Shown here: positions 12,797-23,841 of the stretch, in pieces
Numbering within the stretch: the stretch's first letter is position 1
Layout: every line of letters begins with the position of its first letter
From: Azadirachta indica
Taxonomy: Eukaryota; Streptophyta; Magnoliopsida; Sapindales; Meliaceae
Direction: 5' to 3'
Length of the DNA: 64,000 nt
NCBI GenBank assembly: GCA_022749755.1
Contig: CM040448.1
Location: forward strand, 7,376,481-7,440,480
Notes under the pieces: model-generated
The model's input: the letters and a program-made list of their open reading frames with translations, nothing else
What the model was told of the DNA's origin: nothing
Database searches by the model: none
Position numbers and translations under genes: made by a program

Positions 12797-13202
12797 ATGG
12801 CTTCTAAAAAATGCTTATTTGTTTGGATGAGGTAGTTTTTGACTTTCTGTTCTCATTCTTCTTCTTCCTTGAGCAGTGTCATCCAGCAATATGTGGGGAG
12901 CTTCCAGTCATTATGCGACTTGTGAGTACACATACATAAATATATATCTATATATATATATATATATAGTAATTAAATAAACTAAGCAAAAAAGGTTTTC
13001 ATATATATACATGTACTGCATCTCTGACGCGGACTTAACATAATTTTTAAAAGATAAATTTGAAAAAATCTACGTAAACTTAATACGGTAATGTTATTAT
13101 TGATTACTAATTAATAAAAATTTGCACAATATTTAGAATCTTATGTACTGCCTGCAGACAAGGAGATTCTGGAGGTCGGCCCAAGCGATACACCTCGGGA
13201 TG
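12797..13202 (+). pseudogene. Possible relic of a small secreted-peptide gene
   Basis: A CATGCATG element, a TATA-like CCATAAATAG and a good start context precede an ATG at 12797. The frame begins MASKKCLFVWMR and then stops. One base away it continues as a very hydrophobic stretch (VFDFLFSFFFFLEQ) followed by a short tail with two Cys, resembling a signal peptide broken by a 1-base deletion. At 13159 an acceptor-like CTGCCTGCAG precedes a 43-bp open stretch reading KEILEVGPSDTPRDG and ending at a GT donor. The layout recalls plant secreted peptide precursors, but no named family fits and chance is possible. Confidence 0.2.
12938..12968. repeat. (TA)n microsatellite
   Basis: Alternating TA run about 30 bp long. 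Confidence 0.8.
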
Positions 13203-13339
13203 GTAATTACCCACACAAAATTAAAAACTAATTTAACGAGACTGGACAAGATTAATACCGAATAAGGGAAACAGTATGAAGTTACTATTGGTCATGCTTT
13301 TCTACCTTTCCCTATCACTATGATTATGTGATTAATTTA

Positions 13340-13455
13340 GGGAAAATTTATAATAGTAATTACTGTTTACTGTCGTTTTTCTAAAATAATTACTATTTAA
13401 AGATATTCTTAAAAATGTTCAACTCATAATTTTATGAACAAAATTGCCCTTAAAC
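13340..13455 (+). repeat. Left terminal inverted repeat of the large MULE
   Basis: Pairs with 33665-33779 at roughly 70% identity by eye. A C/T-rich tract (13470-13555) follows, as in the second MULE at 63216, where TTTCTTTTTCTTTCTTC occupies the same relative position. Confidence 0.7.
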
Positions 13456-13821
13456 AACTTTTAACTTGTCTCCGTCCACTTTTTTCTTTTTTTTTTCCTT
13501 TCCTCTTCTTTCCTTCTTCCAGATTTCCTTAACTTTCTTTTTCTATCTTCTTAAACAGATATTCCTTGAACTTGTTTACTCTAAAAGCTCAACTTCATTA
13601 CAATTTAAGTAAAATCACAAGTGAGTAGAAGGGAAATCAGGTGAGCGTTTAAAGTTTAAAAAATCCCAAAAATTTGAAATGATTTTTTTAGTGTTTATGC
13701 GTAATTAGACAATGCAATGATAGAAATTGTCAAATAGGGTGTATATTGGATGTTTGAGTGTGTTTGGTGTACTTGTTGAGTGAGAACTTTGGTATTGTTG
13801 AGTTTTAGAAAATGACTAGAG

Positions 13822-13955
13822 GCACTTTCGAGCATGTGTAATTTTTTTTTTTGTGTTCGAAAGTTACTATACATGTGTAGTTTTGAGCATGTGTAATTTG
13901 TTCATGCTCAAAACTAAAAAATTACTATACATGCTCGAAACTTACTTGCTTTGGA
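13822..13955. repeat. TTTCGAGCATG motif cluster with a perfect inverted repeat
   Basis: Contains CTTTCGAGCATGTGTAAT, GTTCGAAAGTTACTATACATG and CATGCTCGAAAC. A perfect 12-bp inverted repeat lies inside: GTTTTGAGCATG (13880-13891) and CATGCTCAAAAC (13903-13914). The same motif recurs across the element. Confidence 0.8.
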
Positions 13956-14080
13956 GTATAAGCAAATTTTTTTTTTTGGGAAATCTTCTTCAATTTTGTG
14001 CATGAGCAATATTTCCCCAAAATGTTCCTATTTTCATTGTCTCACTAACATATATTTTTATATTTTGATTTAGTATAGGC

Positions 14081-15715
14081 ATGGCTGATCGTTTAATGAT
14101 AGTTACTGTGCACGACAGCTCACGGGAACAAACACCAAATGGCGGCGAAGGATATGTTGGTGGAAGGATGAAAGGATTTATTATGGATCGAGAGATAACA
14201 TATGATCAATTTATATATATATTGTACAAGGAATTTAATATTAATCCTTATGAATTTATTATGATGACAAAGACTATGTATTCGGTGTGTACACAATCAA
14301 GGGCGGGCCATAAGGCGGTAGATATTACAACTGAATTGGACTTTCAAGCATTCATGACTGTCAACAGTTCTTTTATGGTTAGTAGGAGAGGTTATTGCCC
14401 ACTATATATTACCTTGAATCGTATAGATAGCGCTGAACAAATAAAGGCACACATACCCAATGATGATATACCTGGTGGAATTCTTATAGTGCCAACTCAA
14501 TTTATGTCTTCTAGTAGAAGCAATCAAGTGAATGATACACTTCCTGCAATGACAACGCAATTTTAATACACTAGTTGGTTGAGTACACAAGACAAGAGTT
14601 TGTAGATCATTACTCTCAATATGGTTAAGACCCACTGATGCCTTCGATTCCTCTGCATCCATCCTATCGCTTGTTGGATGATGTAACCACCATTAATGAA
14701 GGTGATTCTACTCTCCGCAACAATGATGCGCATCGAAGTGACTATCATGAAAATGATTATTATGATATTCTGCCAGACATTGGTGGCAATGAGATTCCTC
14801 CACATGGCGAAGATAGAAGAAATGTCGCTGACAAAGAAACCGAGCCAACTGAAGGTGGATGTAACGATCCTGCTTAAAAGAGTTGCTCAACGGTAGCTCC
14901 ATCATCAGGAAGTCGATTTATTCAATGGTTGCCTCTAATTCCACCATCGATAACTATGCCAAATGATGCATTCTTAGGTATTGGTTTAGATGATGTATAC
15001 ATTGGACTGATATTTAATATGATGTATACATTGGACTGAGATTTGGTTATCATATATGAAGTCATGGCAGAGTAAAGAATAAGCATTGAAGCTTGTGGTT
15101 AGGGATCCTATAGAGTCATTCAAAGGACTTCCATTGTACTGTCATGTTTTGAATAAAAAAATCCAGGAACAGTGACAACGATTTAAAAAGATGCTAATGA
15201 CCACTTCTTATCTTTTTTTATGGCATTGAGACAATGTATTCGAGGATTTCGCATCACGATTCGATCGGTTATTGTCATTGATGAAACATTCTTAAATGGC
15301 ACATATTGTGGGATGTTATTTGTGGCTACTTCATTCGATGGAAATGACAAAATTTATCTCGTTGCATTTGGTGTTGTTGTTTCTGAAAACGACGCTTCGT
15401 GAAAGTGGTTTTTCCTTAAACTACGACAAGCTATTAGGTTGATTGAGAATTTCATTTTCATATATGATCGACACAATACTATTGAGAAGGCAATTAATAC
15501 AATATTCCTAGATGCAATCCATGGTTTTTGTTCTTATCATATTTCCGAGAATATGAAGCCTAAGTATAAAATGCACGCTTAGAAGACAAAGACCTTCATG
15601 TCAGCTTATTTCCTCGCTGCAACGGCTTACTGATTTAGTAAGTATAATGAATATATACAGAACCTCCAGTAGCAACAGAATATTTAGAAAACGGAGTTGG
15701 ACTCCATAGAAGGCA
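14081..15715 (+). pseudogene. Mutator-like transposase (decayed)
   Basis: The first open part (14081-14566, 161 codons) matches the N-terminal region of plant MuDR-type transposases, with a PB1-like start and the YxxFxxxLxxEFNINP pattern. After acidic linker sequence the catalytic domain is readable from about 15080. It shows VIVIDETFLNGTYCG with the first acidic residue, FVATSFDGNDKIYLVAFGV, SENDAS, FIYDRHNTIEKAI with the second acidic residue, and HGFCSYHI. Stops and frameshifts break it, for example after SENDAS at 15402. The C-terminal SWIM zinc-finger region is not seen. Full MULE transposases are usually 600-900 residues. It normally cuts and pastes the MULE by binding its ends; this copy should be inactive. 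Confidence 0.75.
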
Positions 15716-15737
15716 AGAGCACATTTTCCTTCTTAGC

Positions 15738-15830
15738 TCAATTCGGAAAAAAACGAAAGTACAGTTTCGAGCATGTAGTGTGCAATAAACGTGCTCGAAA
15801 CAGCAGTTTCGAGCATCTTTAAAATCACAT
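15738..15830. repeat. Left half of an inverted-repeat cassette (split by the LTR element)
   Basis: ATTCGGAAAAAAACGAAAG then TACAGTTTCGAGCATG is matched in inverted orientation by sequence ending at ~23048 beyond the retrotransposon (GTGCTCGAAACTGCACTTTC then TTTTTTCCGAATC). The cassette has ~33-bp arms and contains several GTTTCGAGCAT motifs. The family-A element inserted in it, using CACAT as target. Confidence 0.75.
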
Positions 15831-16679
15831 TGATATGAACCCCGAGTATATTAAACTTGGGATCCAATATCTTTACGCATGGAAGCAACCTCTTGGAAAG
15901 TTAAATCAGATTCACTCAAGTCTGCAACCCAATTTCAACTTGTGAAATAGAACCTTAGAATAAATACCCTCAAAGTAATTAGCTTTGATTGTAAGAACTT
16001 TGATTCAAGCAAGAATCAAAAAAAAAGAGAAAACACTCTCAAATTAATTTCATTCGAAAAAGTAATTCTCCCTCCATGGGAGCATGTGGCTGAATATATA
16101 AGGGTACAAGAGATAAGTAACTCTAATTGGAGTGTTTAGCCACAAAATTAAACTTATTTTAACTTAAAATAAAATAAACTGAATTTGGGCTTAATAATTA
16201 GCGTTAACAGCCCAAACACATAACAAACTATAAATATATGTTTATAAATAAGACTAAAATAGCTAATGGGCTTGAACAGCAACTTAGCCCAAACTGGCAC
16301 ATAGAATCCGAAACTTGCATCATGATGACGATCTGATTCGAACTGCAATTAAAAGACTTGAACATGCTTGCTTAGCCTTGAGACATCATTCGAATATGGC
16401 CTTATACAAATTTGAGAAGTTGAATTCCGTAGAAACTTTAATCTTTAGATTTTGCCTTCTTATATTTGTGTCAATGTTACCAAGCTCTGATTATTGTCTT
16501 AAAGTCCAAGCTTGATATTTGACTCTTTCTTACACTTTTGAATTGTTGTAAGATCATCCCACAAACCTTGAATCATCCCATTCAATGCATCTTTGAATTT
16601 CTTCATTCTTGCTCTTGTAACGGGACCATTAGGTAACTGAATTGGATCATTGCTCTTGTGTGCATCCGTATTTGCATTA
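15831..16679 (-). repeat. 3' LTR of family-A copy 1
   Basis: Starts TGATATGAACCCCGAG on the plus strand; the matching 5' LTR reads TGATACGAACCCCGAG. It codes for the last part of pol, where a CAA to TAA change ends the frame early at 16499. Confidence 0.88.
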
Positions 16680-19600
16680 TTCCCTCGCTCCTCAAGATGA
16701 TTCGTCCACGAATCTTCACCATCTACATCAAAAGGAGAACGATCAGCCACATTAAAAGTTGCATTCACAGTATACTCACCAGGAAGATCCAATTTGTAGG
16801 CATTATCATTGATCTTCTCAACAACTTGAAAGGGACCATCTCCTCTTGGATGTAGCTTTGACTTCCTTTGAGTTGGAAATCTTTCCTTTCGCATATGTAC
16901 CCAAACCCAATCACCAGGCTCGAATACAACGCGCCTTCGTCCTTTGTTTACTTGGTTTGTAATTTGTTGATTCTTCTTTTCAATGTTCTTGCGCACATTT
17001 GTATGTAGTTTTTTCACCAATTCTGTCTTCGTTTTCCCATCTAAGCTAGTTCTTTCATCACCAGGTAAAGGAACTAAATCCAAAGGGATTAGTGGGTTAA
17101 AGCCATAAACAATTTCAAACGGTGAAAAACCAGTAGTAGAATGCACAACTCTATTATATGCAAATTCAACAAATGGAATGCACTCTTCCCAATTCTTCAA
17201 ATTCTTTTGGATAATAGCACGCAACAAAGTTCCCAAAGTCGTATTCACAACTTCTGTTTGACCATCAGTTTGTGGGTGACAAGTAGTAGAATATAACAAT
17301 TTCGTACTCAATTTACTCCACAAAACTTTCCAAAAATGACTTAGAAACTTCACATCTCTATCACTAACAATTGTTTTTGGAATGTCATGCAAACGCACTA
17401 CTTCCCTAAAGAACAGATTTGCAATATTAGTGGCATCATCAGTTTTATTACAAGGTATAAAGTGTGACATTTTGGAAAACCTATCAACCACTACAAAAAT
17501 AGAATCTTTTCCCTTTTTCGATCTAGGTAAACCCAAAACAAAATCCATGGAAATATTAGTCCAAGGTTCACTAGAAACAGGTAAAGGAGTATACAAACCT
17601 TGATTTAAAACTTTAGATTTAGCTTGTTTGCACACAACACACATCTATCACAAACTTTTTGCACATCATTTTTCATTTTAGGCCAATAGAAGTGTTCATC
17701 TAAAGTGTCTAAAGTTTTTGTAATGCCAAAATGTCCCATTAAACCACCCCCATGAGACTCTTTTACAAGTAATTCTCTCAAAGAACAAATAGGTATGCAC
17801 AATTTATTTTCTTTAAACAAAAACTCATCCATTCTATAAAACTTACCATATACAGCTTTCTCAAATACTTTGAAAATGCTAGAAAAGTCAGTATCATCAT
17901 CATAAAGAGTTTTAATATGTTCAAATCCAAGCATTCTTGCATCTAAAGCATTAAGTAAAGTATACCTCCGTGAAAGTGCATCAGCCACAACATTGTCTTT
18001 ACCTTGTTTGTATTTAATCACATAAGGAAAAGTCTTAATAAATTCGACCCATTTGGCATGTCGTTTGTTCAATTTACCTTGACTTTTAATGAACTTCAAA
18101 GATTGATGGTCAGTATGAATAACAAATTCCTTAGGCCACAAGAAAAATGCTGCCAGTTTTCCAAAGCTCTAACCAAAGCATAAAGTTCTTTGTCGTAAGT
18201 AGGATAATTCAATGAGGCGCCATGGAGCTTTTCACTAAAATAGGCAATTGGCCTCTTTTCCTGCATAAGAACAGCCCCAATGCCCAATCCTGATGCATCA
18301 CATTCAAGTTCAAAAGTATTAGCAAAGTTAGGCAAGGCAAGAATGGGTGCCTTACAAAGCTTATCTTTCAATAAAGTAAATGCATGCTCTTGTTCTTTGT
18401 CCCACTTAAAAGTACAATTCTTTTTAATTACCTCTGTAAGGGGTGCCACAATGGTGCTAAAATCTTTTACAAACCGTCTATAAAAACTATCTAATCCATG
18501 AAAACTTCTTACCTCACTTATCGATTTAGGAATAGGCCAATTTTTTATAGCACTTACCTTCTCTTCATCAACTTCAATGCCTTGAGCACTTACCACAAAA
18601 CCTAAAAACACAATTTGATCTAAACAAAAAGAACACTTTTTAATGTTAGCATATAACTTTTCTTTCCTCAAAATATCAAGTACAGCCGTTAAATGTTCTA
18701 CGTGTTCATTCGAATTTTTGGAATACACAAGGATATCATCAAAGTATACAACAACAAATTTTCCAATTAAATCTTTCAAAACATGGTTCATAAGCCTCAT
18801 GAAAGTACTAGGTGCATTAGTTAAACCAAAAGGCATAACTAACCATTCATACAGACCATATTTTGTTTTGAATGCAGTTTTTCACTCATCACCCTCTCTC
18901 ATGCGAATTTGATGATACCCACTTTTCAAATCAATTTTGCTAAAGATAGTAGAACCATATAATTCATCAAGCATATCATCTAGCCTAGGAATAGGATGGC
19001 GATACTTTACCGTAATGTTATTAATTGCACGACAATCAACACACATACGCCAAGAGCCATCTTTTTTAGGTACCAAGAGAACAGGAACAGCACATAGACT
19101 CATACTTTCTCTAACATATCCCTTGGTTAACAACTCCTCAACTTGCCTTTGAAGCTCTTTTGTCTCCTCGGGATTACTCCTATAGGCTGGTTTATTTGGA
19201 ATTGAAGCTCCAAGAATAAAATCGATCTGATGCTCGATACCCCTAATGGGCGGCAATTCATTAGGTACCTCCTTGGGAAAAACATCTTCATAAGCCTGTA
19301 AAAGAGAAACAAATGCAGTAGGCAAAGAAGTATTAAGGTCATTAGTGTTTAAGTAAAGTTCCTTGTACATAAGTACAAGTATACTTTTGTTGGAAAACCA
19401 AGCCGCCCTAATATCACTCCTTTTTGCATAAAAGCTCACTTGTTTCTTTTTATACTCAATTGTTTCTTTTTCCTCCACTCTTTTTCCCTCATTTGAATTC
19501 TGCCCCTCTCCATTCGAACTCATTTTTTTTTCTTTCTCATTATTTTTGCCACTCTTTTCTTTTGAAAACTCACCCTCCTTTGTTACACCTTTACTCATTT

Positions 19601-21272
19601 GTTTCTTCTCACTCTTGTTTTCTCTCTGACTTTGCATTCTTCTAAGCTCACCTTCATAAACTTCTTTAGGTGAAAGTGGTATAAGAGTAATTTTCTTCCC
19701 ATCCTTCTCAAAAGTATAATGATTTGTAAAACCATTATGTAACACCTTTCTGTCAAATTGCCAAGGGCGTCCCAACAAGAGATGACTAGCATGCATAGGC
19801 ACTACATCAAACAACAACTCATCTCTATACTTGCCTATTTTGAAAGCAACAAGAACTTGCTTTGTCACCTTAATTTCCCCACAATCATTAAGCCACTTCA
19901 ACTTGTAAGGATGTGGATGTTTTAAAGTAGGTAACCCCAACTTTTTTACAAGAGTAGTACTAGCAACATTAGTTACACTGCCACCATCAATTATCACATC
20001 ACAAACCCTATCCTTTACAAGACACCTAGTATGGAAGAGATTCTCTCTTTGATCACATTCTTCCTGTTGGACTTGCATATTCAAAACTCTTCTTGATACA
20101 AAAGCCTTACCACTTTCTGCCACAGTAAATTGATCATCCCCTTCTTCATCACTTGCATCTTCAAGAGTTGGCATCGTCTCTTGTTCATTCTCCTCTTCAC
20201 TGGCCGAATAGTACTCTCCCTCAAGCATGAATATGGTTCTTTCATTTGGGCAATCCCGCTTGTAATGTCCTACACCTTGACATTTAAAACATTTAATATT
20301 TCTGGTGTTAGTAGTAGAATCAAGCTTACCCTTATCTTTGCTTGAGTTGGATGTTTTGGGAAACTCTTTGGATTCAATTTTAGGCTTGGATGATGAAGCT
20401 TTATCATCTTTTCTCCAATTTGATTTGAATGAAGAAGTATAGGAGGAAAACTGACTTGTATGACCTCTCTTTTTCAGTTGCTTCTCAACCTTCAATGCAA
20501 GATGAAGCAAGTCTTCTAACTCCATATATGGCTGCAATTCAACCACATTAGAAATCTCCTTGTTCAAACCATTGAGGAATCTTGCCATTGTAGCTTCATT
20601 ATCTTCCTCTATATTTGCTCTTATCATTGCTACCTCCATCTCCTTGTAATATTCCTCAACACTCTTAGACCCTTGAGTGAGATTTTGAAGTCGATTATAC
20701 AATTCTCTATAGTAGTAGCTTGGTACAAATCTCTTGCGCATGATGGATTTTAGATCTCTCTACTCTTCAATGAGCCTTTCCCTATTTCTCCTTTGCTTTT
20801 GTCTAGTATCATCCCACCAAGTAATAGCATAAGCTTCAAAAACAGCCACGGCAAGCTTCAACTTCTTGGATTCAGTGTAGTCATTGCAATCAAACACTAA
20901 TTCAATCTTCGTTTCCCAATCCAAGTATGCCTCAGAATCCATTATTCCATAAAATGGTGGAATTTTCAGTTTGACCCCATTGTTGCTATTGTTATTGTTT
21001 CTTACTCTCGGTCTCACCTCTTCTTTCTCTCCATTGTCATCGAGCGATTCACTATCATTAAAGCTATCATCTAATTGAGCTCTTCTCGGAACTCGCCTAG
21101 TTTGCATGGTTGGATTAGGAGCATTAGGTGGCTGCCCTCTTGTGGCTGAAACCTCCAGCCTCTCCATTCTATCAACCAACTCTCCATATTTTCTATCCAT
21201 GGCTTGCAACAACTCGGTTAAGGCTTGGAATCGATCTATCTCACCTTGTGGATTTCTTGCTTGTCTACTCAT
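16499..21272 (-). pseudogene. gag-pol polyprotein of family-A copy 1 (broken)
   Basis: Reads on the minus strand from ATG at 21272. gag (MSRQARNPQGEIDRF) is followed by the zinc knuckle [14 protein letters not shown] (C-x2-C-x4-H-x4-C) near 20270. The protease core reads [11 protein letters not shown], so the usual DSG/DTG is DGG. Reverse transcriptase has YFDDILVYS intact. RNase H, the integrase zinc finger and the integrase core ([23 protein letters not shown]) follow. Breaks: Trp to stop at 20757, Trp to stop at 18882, frameshifts near 18140 and 17640, and an early stop at 16499. The order gag-PR-RT-RH-INT in one frame is typical for plant gypsy elements. It would copy and insert the element; this copy cannot. 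Confidence 0.9.
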
Positions 21273-21751
21273 CCTGCAAAACAGTTAGTAAAGCAAAAGA
21301 ATAATTTCCTCACTTCACTCCCTCACGTGTTTCACTCAAGTAATGTTATCACTCAAGTTCGCTCGTGTTTCACACTTAATTTATGGCTTTTCTCTAGATA
21401 AACTCACACTAAGCCTTTTTTCACTCTAATTCTCTTATTAAGATTAGTTGCAAAAATCAAAATTTATACAAACTTGCTAAATACAATGAAAAGTAAAATA
21501 AAACTAATTTAGATATGCAACAAATTGGGAAAGCACAAGGACTAGGAAATAGATTTTAGAAATGATAAAGGAAATATTAAGACCAAAGAAAAAGAATTCA
21601 GTACAGGAATAAGAAAGTCAACCAAAAATTATGGAAAGATTAGGAAAGTAAATCCTATCTTATTTTGGAATGTAAACTTGATTTGATCAAACTCTTTGAA
21701 GTAATCTGATTTTTCTTTTTATTCTCCTTATTTTCGTTCAACACCTGGGCC

Positions 21752-21832
21752 CCCCCCTTTTTTTTTTTTTTTCCTTCTCTTGGCCAAATGCTCTGCTTTT
21801 CTCTTCTTTTTTTTTTTTTTTTTTTTTTTTAC
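21752..21832 (-). repeat. Homopurine leader tract between primer site and gag
   Basis: On the plus strand: a run of C, then ~15 T, a short mixed stretch, then ~22 T. The element's transcript would carry long A and G runs here. Copy 2 has the same tract at about 55095-55168 with shorter runs. Confidence 0.75.
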
Positions 21833-22106
21833 TTCCAAACACGTAGGAGTGACCAAACAAAAATAAATAAAAAGAGACATAAAAGAAACGAATTAGACAA
21901 AGACTAAATCAACCGAATTGGAGATTGCTATAACCCAAACTTGACTTGCTGTGAATTGAAAGGAAACCCTCTTCTTGTTTTTTTTTTTTTTTGATATAAT
22001 AGACACAAAAAAATGAAAATAAATGGAATTGAAGCAAAACAAACTCAGAAACTAAAGAAACAAATAGACAAATTTGAAAGACGATATAACCTAATTTAGA
22101 GCCGTA

Positions 22107-22118
22107 GCTCCGATACCA
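22107..22118 (-). promoter_or_regulatory. Primer binding site of family-A copy 1
   Basis: TGGTATCGGAGC, directly after the 5' LTR with a 3-base gap, complementary to the 3' end of plant initiator Met-tRNA except one base. Copy 2 has the perfect form. Confidence 0.8.
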
Positions 22119-22121
22119 AAC

Positions 22122-22968
22122 TGATACGAACCCCGAGTATATTAAACTTGACTCAATATTTTTACGCATGGAAGCAACCTCTTGGAAAGCTAAATCAAAT
22201 TCACCAAAGTCTGCAACCCAATTTCAACTTGTGAAATAGAACCTTAGAATAAATACCCTCAAAGTAATTAGTTTTGATTGTAAGAACCTTGATTCAAGCA
22301 AGAATCAAAACAAGAAAAAAACACTCTCAATTTAATTTCATTCGAAAAAAGTAATTCCCCCTCCATGGGAGCATGTGGCTGAATATATAAGGGTACAAGA
22401 GATAAGTAATCCTAATTGGAGTGTTTGGCCACAAAATTAAACTTATTCTAATTTAAAATAAAATAAACTGAATTTGGGCTTAATAATTAGTGTTAACAGC
22501 CCAAACACATAACAAACTATAAATATATGTTTATAAATAAGACTAAAATAGCTAATGGGTTTGAACAGAAACTTAGCCCAAACTGACACATGGATTCTGA
22601 AACTTGCATCATGATGACGATCTGATTCGAACTGCAATTAAAAGACTTGAACATGCTTGCTTAGCCTTGAGACATCATTCGAATATGGCCTTATACAAAT
22701 TTGAGAAGTTGAATTCCGTAGAAGTTTTAATCTTTAGGTTTTGCTTTCTTGTATTTGTGTCAATGTTATCAAACTCTGATTATTGTCTTGAAGTCCAAGC
22801 TTAATATTTGACTCTTTCTTACACTCTTGAATTGTTGCAAGATTATCCCACAAACCTTGAATCATCCCATTCAATGTATCTTTGAATTTCTTCATTCTTG
22901 CTCTTGTAACGGGACCATTAGGTAGCTCAATTGGATCGTTGCTCTTGTGTGCATCCGTATTTGCATCA
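22122..22968 (-). repeat. 5' LTR of family-A copy 1
   Basis: 847 bp, ends TG..CA, closely similar to the other family-A LTRs in the window. It contains a TATA-like TTATATATT and, at its start, the same coding tail as the 3' LTR. Frames here such as 22734-23060 are LTR sequence plus MULE flank, not genes. Confidence 0.88.
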
Positions 22969-23480
22969 CACATGCTCAAAAGTACAATTTTGTGCATATT
23001 GCATCCATGCTGTGTGCTCGAAACTGCACTTTCAATTTTTTCCGAATCTTTGTCTTTCATGTTTCAAGTTTTGGGGTTATAAATTGCATAGAATTAGTCA
23101 AAAGATTATATTGTTGATGATTAAAATGACTCTTTAATTTCAAATTTGTACTGAAGGTTAGATGAATGAAAATCTATTAGTTTTCCTTCCTTGCAACTCA
23201 ACCTTCTATCATCATGAGAGTGTATTTGGGAAAAAACAAAAGTACAGTTTCAATCACACAATATGCAATGAATGTGCTTGAAACTGCACTTTTGAGCATC
23301 TTGAAAACCACATGCTTAAAAGTACAGTTTCGAGCATCTTAAAAACCACGTGCTCGAAAGTATAGTTTGTACTTTCGAGCATGTTGTGTCCATGCTGTAT
23401 GCTCGAAACTGCACTTTTGATTTTTTCCGAATCTTTGTCCTTCAGGTTTAAGGTTTGGGTTATAAATTGCAGGTTTAATG
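22969..23480. repeat. Duplicated inverted-repeat cassette with TTTCGAGCATG motifs
   Basis: The second half of cassette 1 (22969-23050) is followed by CTTTGTCTTTCATGTTTCAA and TATAAATTGCA. Cassette 2 (about 23225-23445) has the same plan: GGGAAAAAACAAAAGTACAG at the start, GCTCGAAACTGCACTTTTGA then TTTTTTCCGAATC at the end, followed again by CTTTGTCCTTCAGGTTTAA and TATAAATTGCA. So ~0.3 kb including the cassette was tandemly duplicated between the two converging MULE genes. Confidence 0.75.
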
Positions 23481-23489
23481 AAATTATCA

Positions 23490-23740
23490 GTCTCCTCTGA
23501 AGTTGGTTTAACTTAATGAAATCATAAATTTATTTCACATTGTTTTTAAATTGATGAAATTTATCAATTTATATTCATCTTGCTTTTAAGTTAATGAAAT
23601 CATCAATTTATTTATGTTTAGGTTGTTCTTATGTTAATCAAATTATCAATTTATTCTCACGTTATTTTAAGTTAATAAAATTATCAATTTATTTTTGTGT
23701 TTTTAAGTTAATGAAATTATTAAAGAGTTAATATATTTTC
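23490..23740. repeat. ~50-bp tandem repeat, about five copies
   Basis: TTAA(T/G)(G/T)AAAT(C/T)AT(C/A)AATTTATT recurs with spacers TTCACATTG, TTCATCTTGC, TTATGTTTAGG, CTCACGTT and TTTTGTG. It is non-coding, just beyond the 3' end of the ULP1-type pseudogene. Confidence 0.65.
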
Positions 23741-23841
23741 TATAATCGATAATTATAGGTGGATAACCAATATTAGGGCTCGGTAACAGGACTATATAGC
23801 TAATATGTATAAATAAATAAAAACAACCAACATACTACTAT

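Larger units (their letters stand above)
15831..22968 (-). mobile_element. Ty3/gypsy LTR retrotransposon, family A, copy 1
   Basis: LTRs at 22122-22968 (5') and 15831-16679 (3') in the minus sense run from TG to CA and are about 848 bp long. A 5-bp duplication CACAT flanks it (15826-15830 and 22969-22973). The primer site just inside the 5' LTR (22107-22118) reads TGGTATCGGAGC, one base off the initiator-Met tRNA type. It holds one gag-pol reading frame, now broken. Integrase wording ([19 protein letters not shown]) resembles the CRM-type chromovirus lineage. The 3' LTR tip has decayed from TCA to TTA at the gag-pol side. Confidence 0.9.

Noticed and set aside
12797..13202. SCOOP-type peptide ligand for the MIK2-like receptor
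   Set aside because: No SxS motif of that family is present. It is kept only as a low-confidence generic peptide-gene relic.
16154..16515. Small open frames repeated at 16154, 22443, 46300, 54229 and 60501
   Set aside because: They recur because they lie in family-A LTRs. They sit in both strands of non-coding LTR sequence and are not genes.
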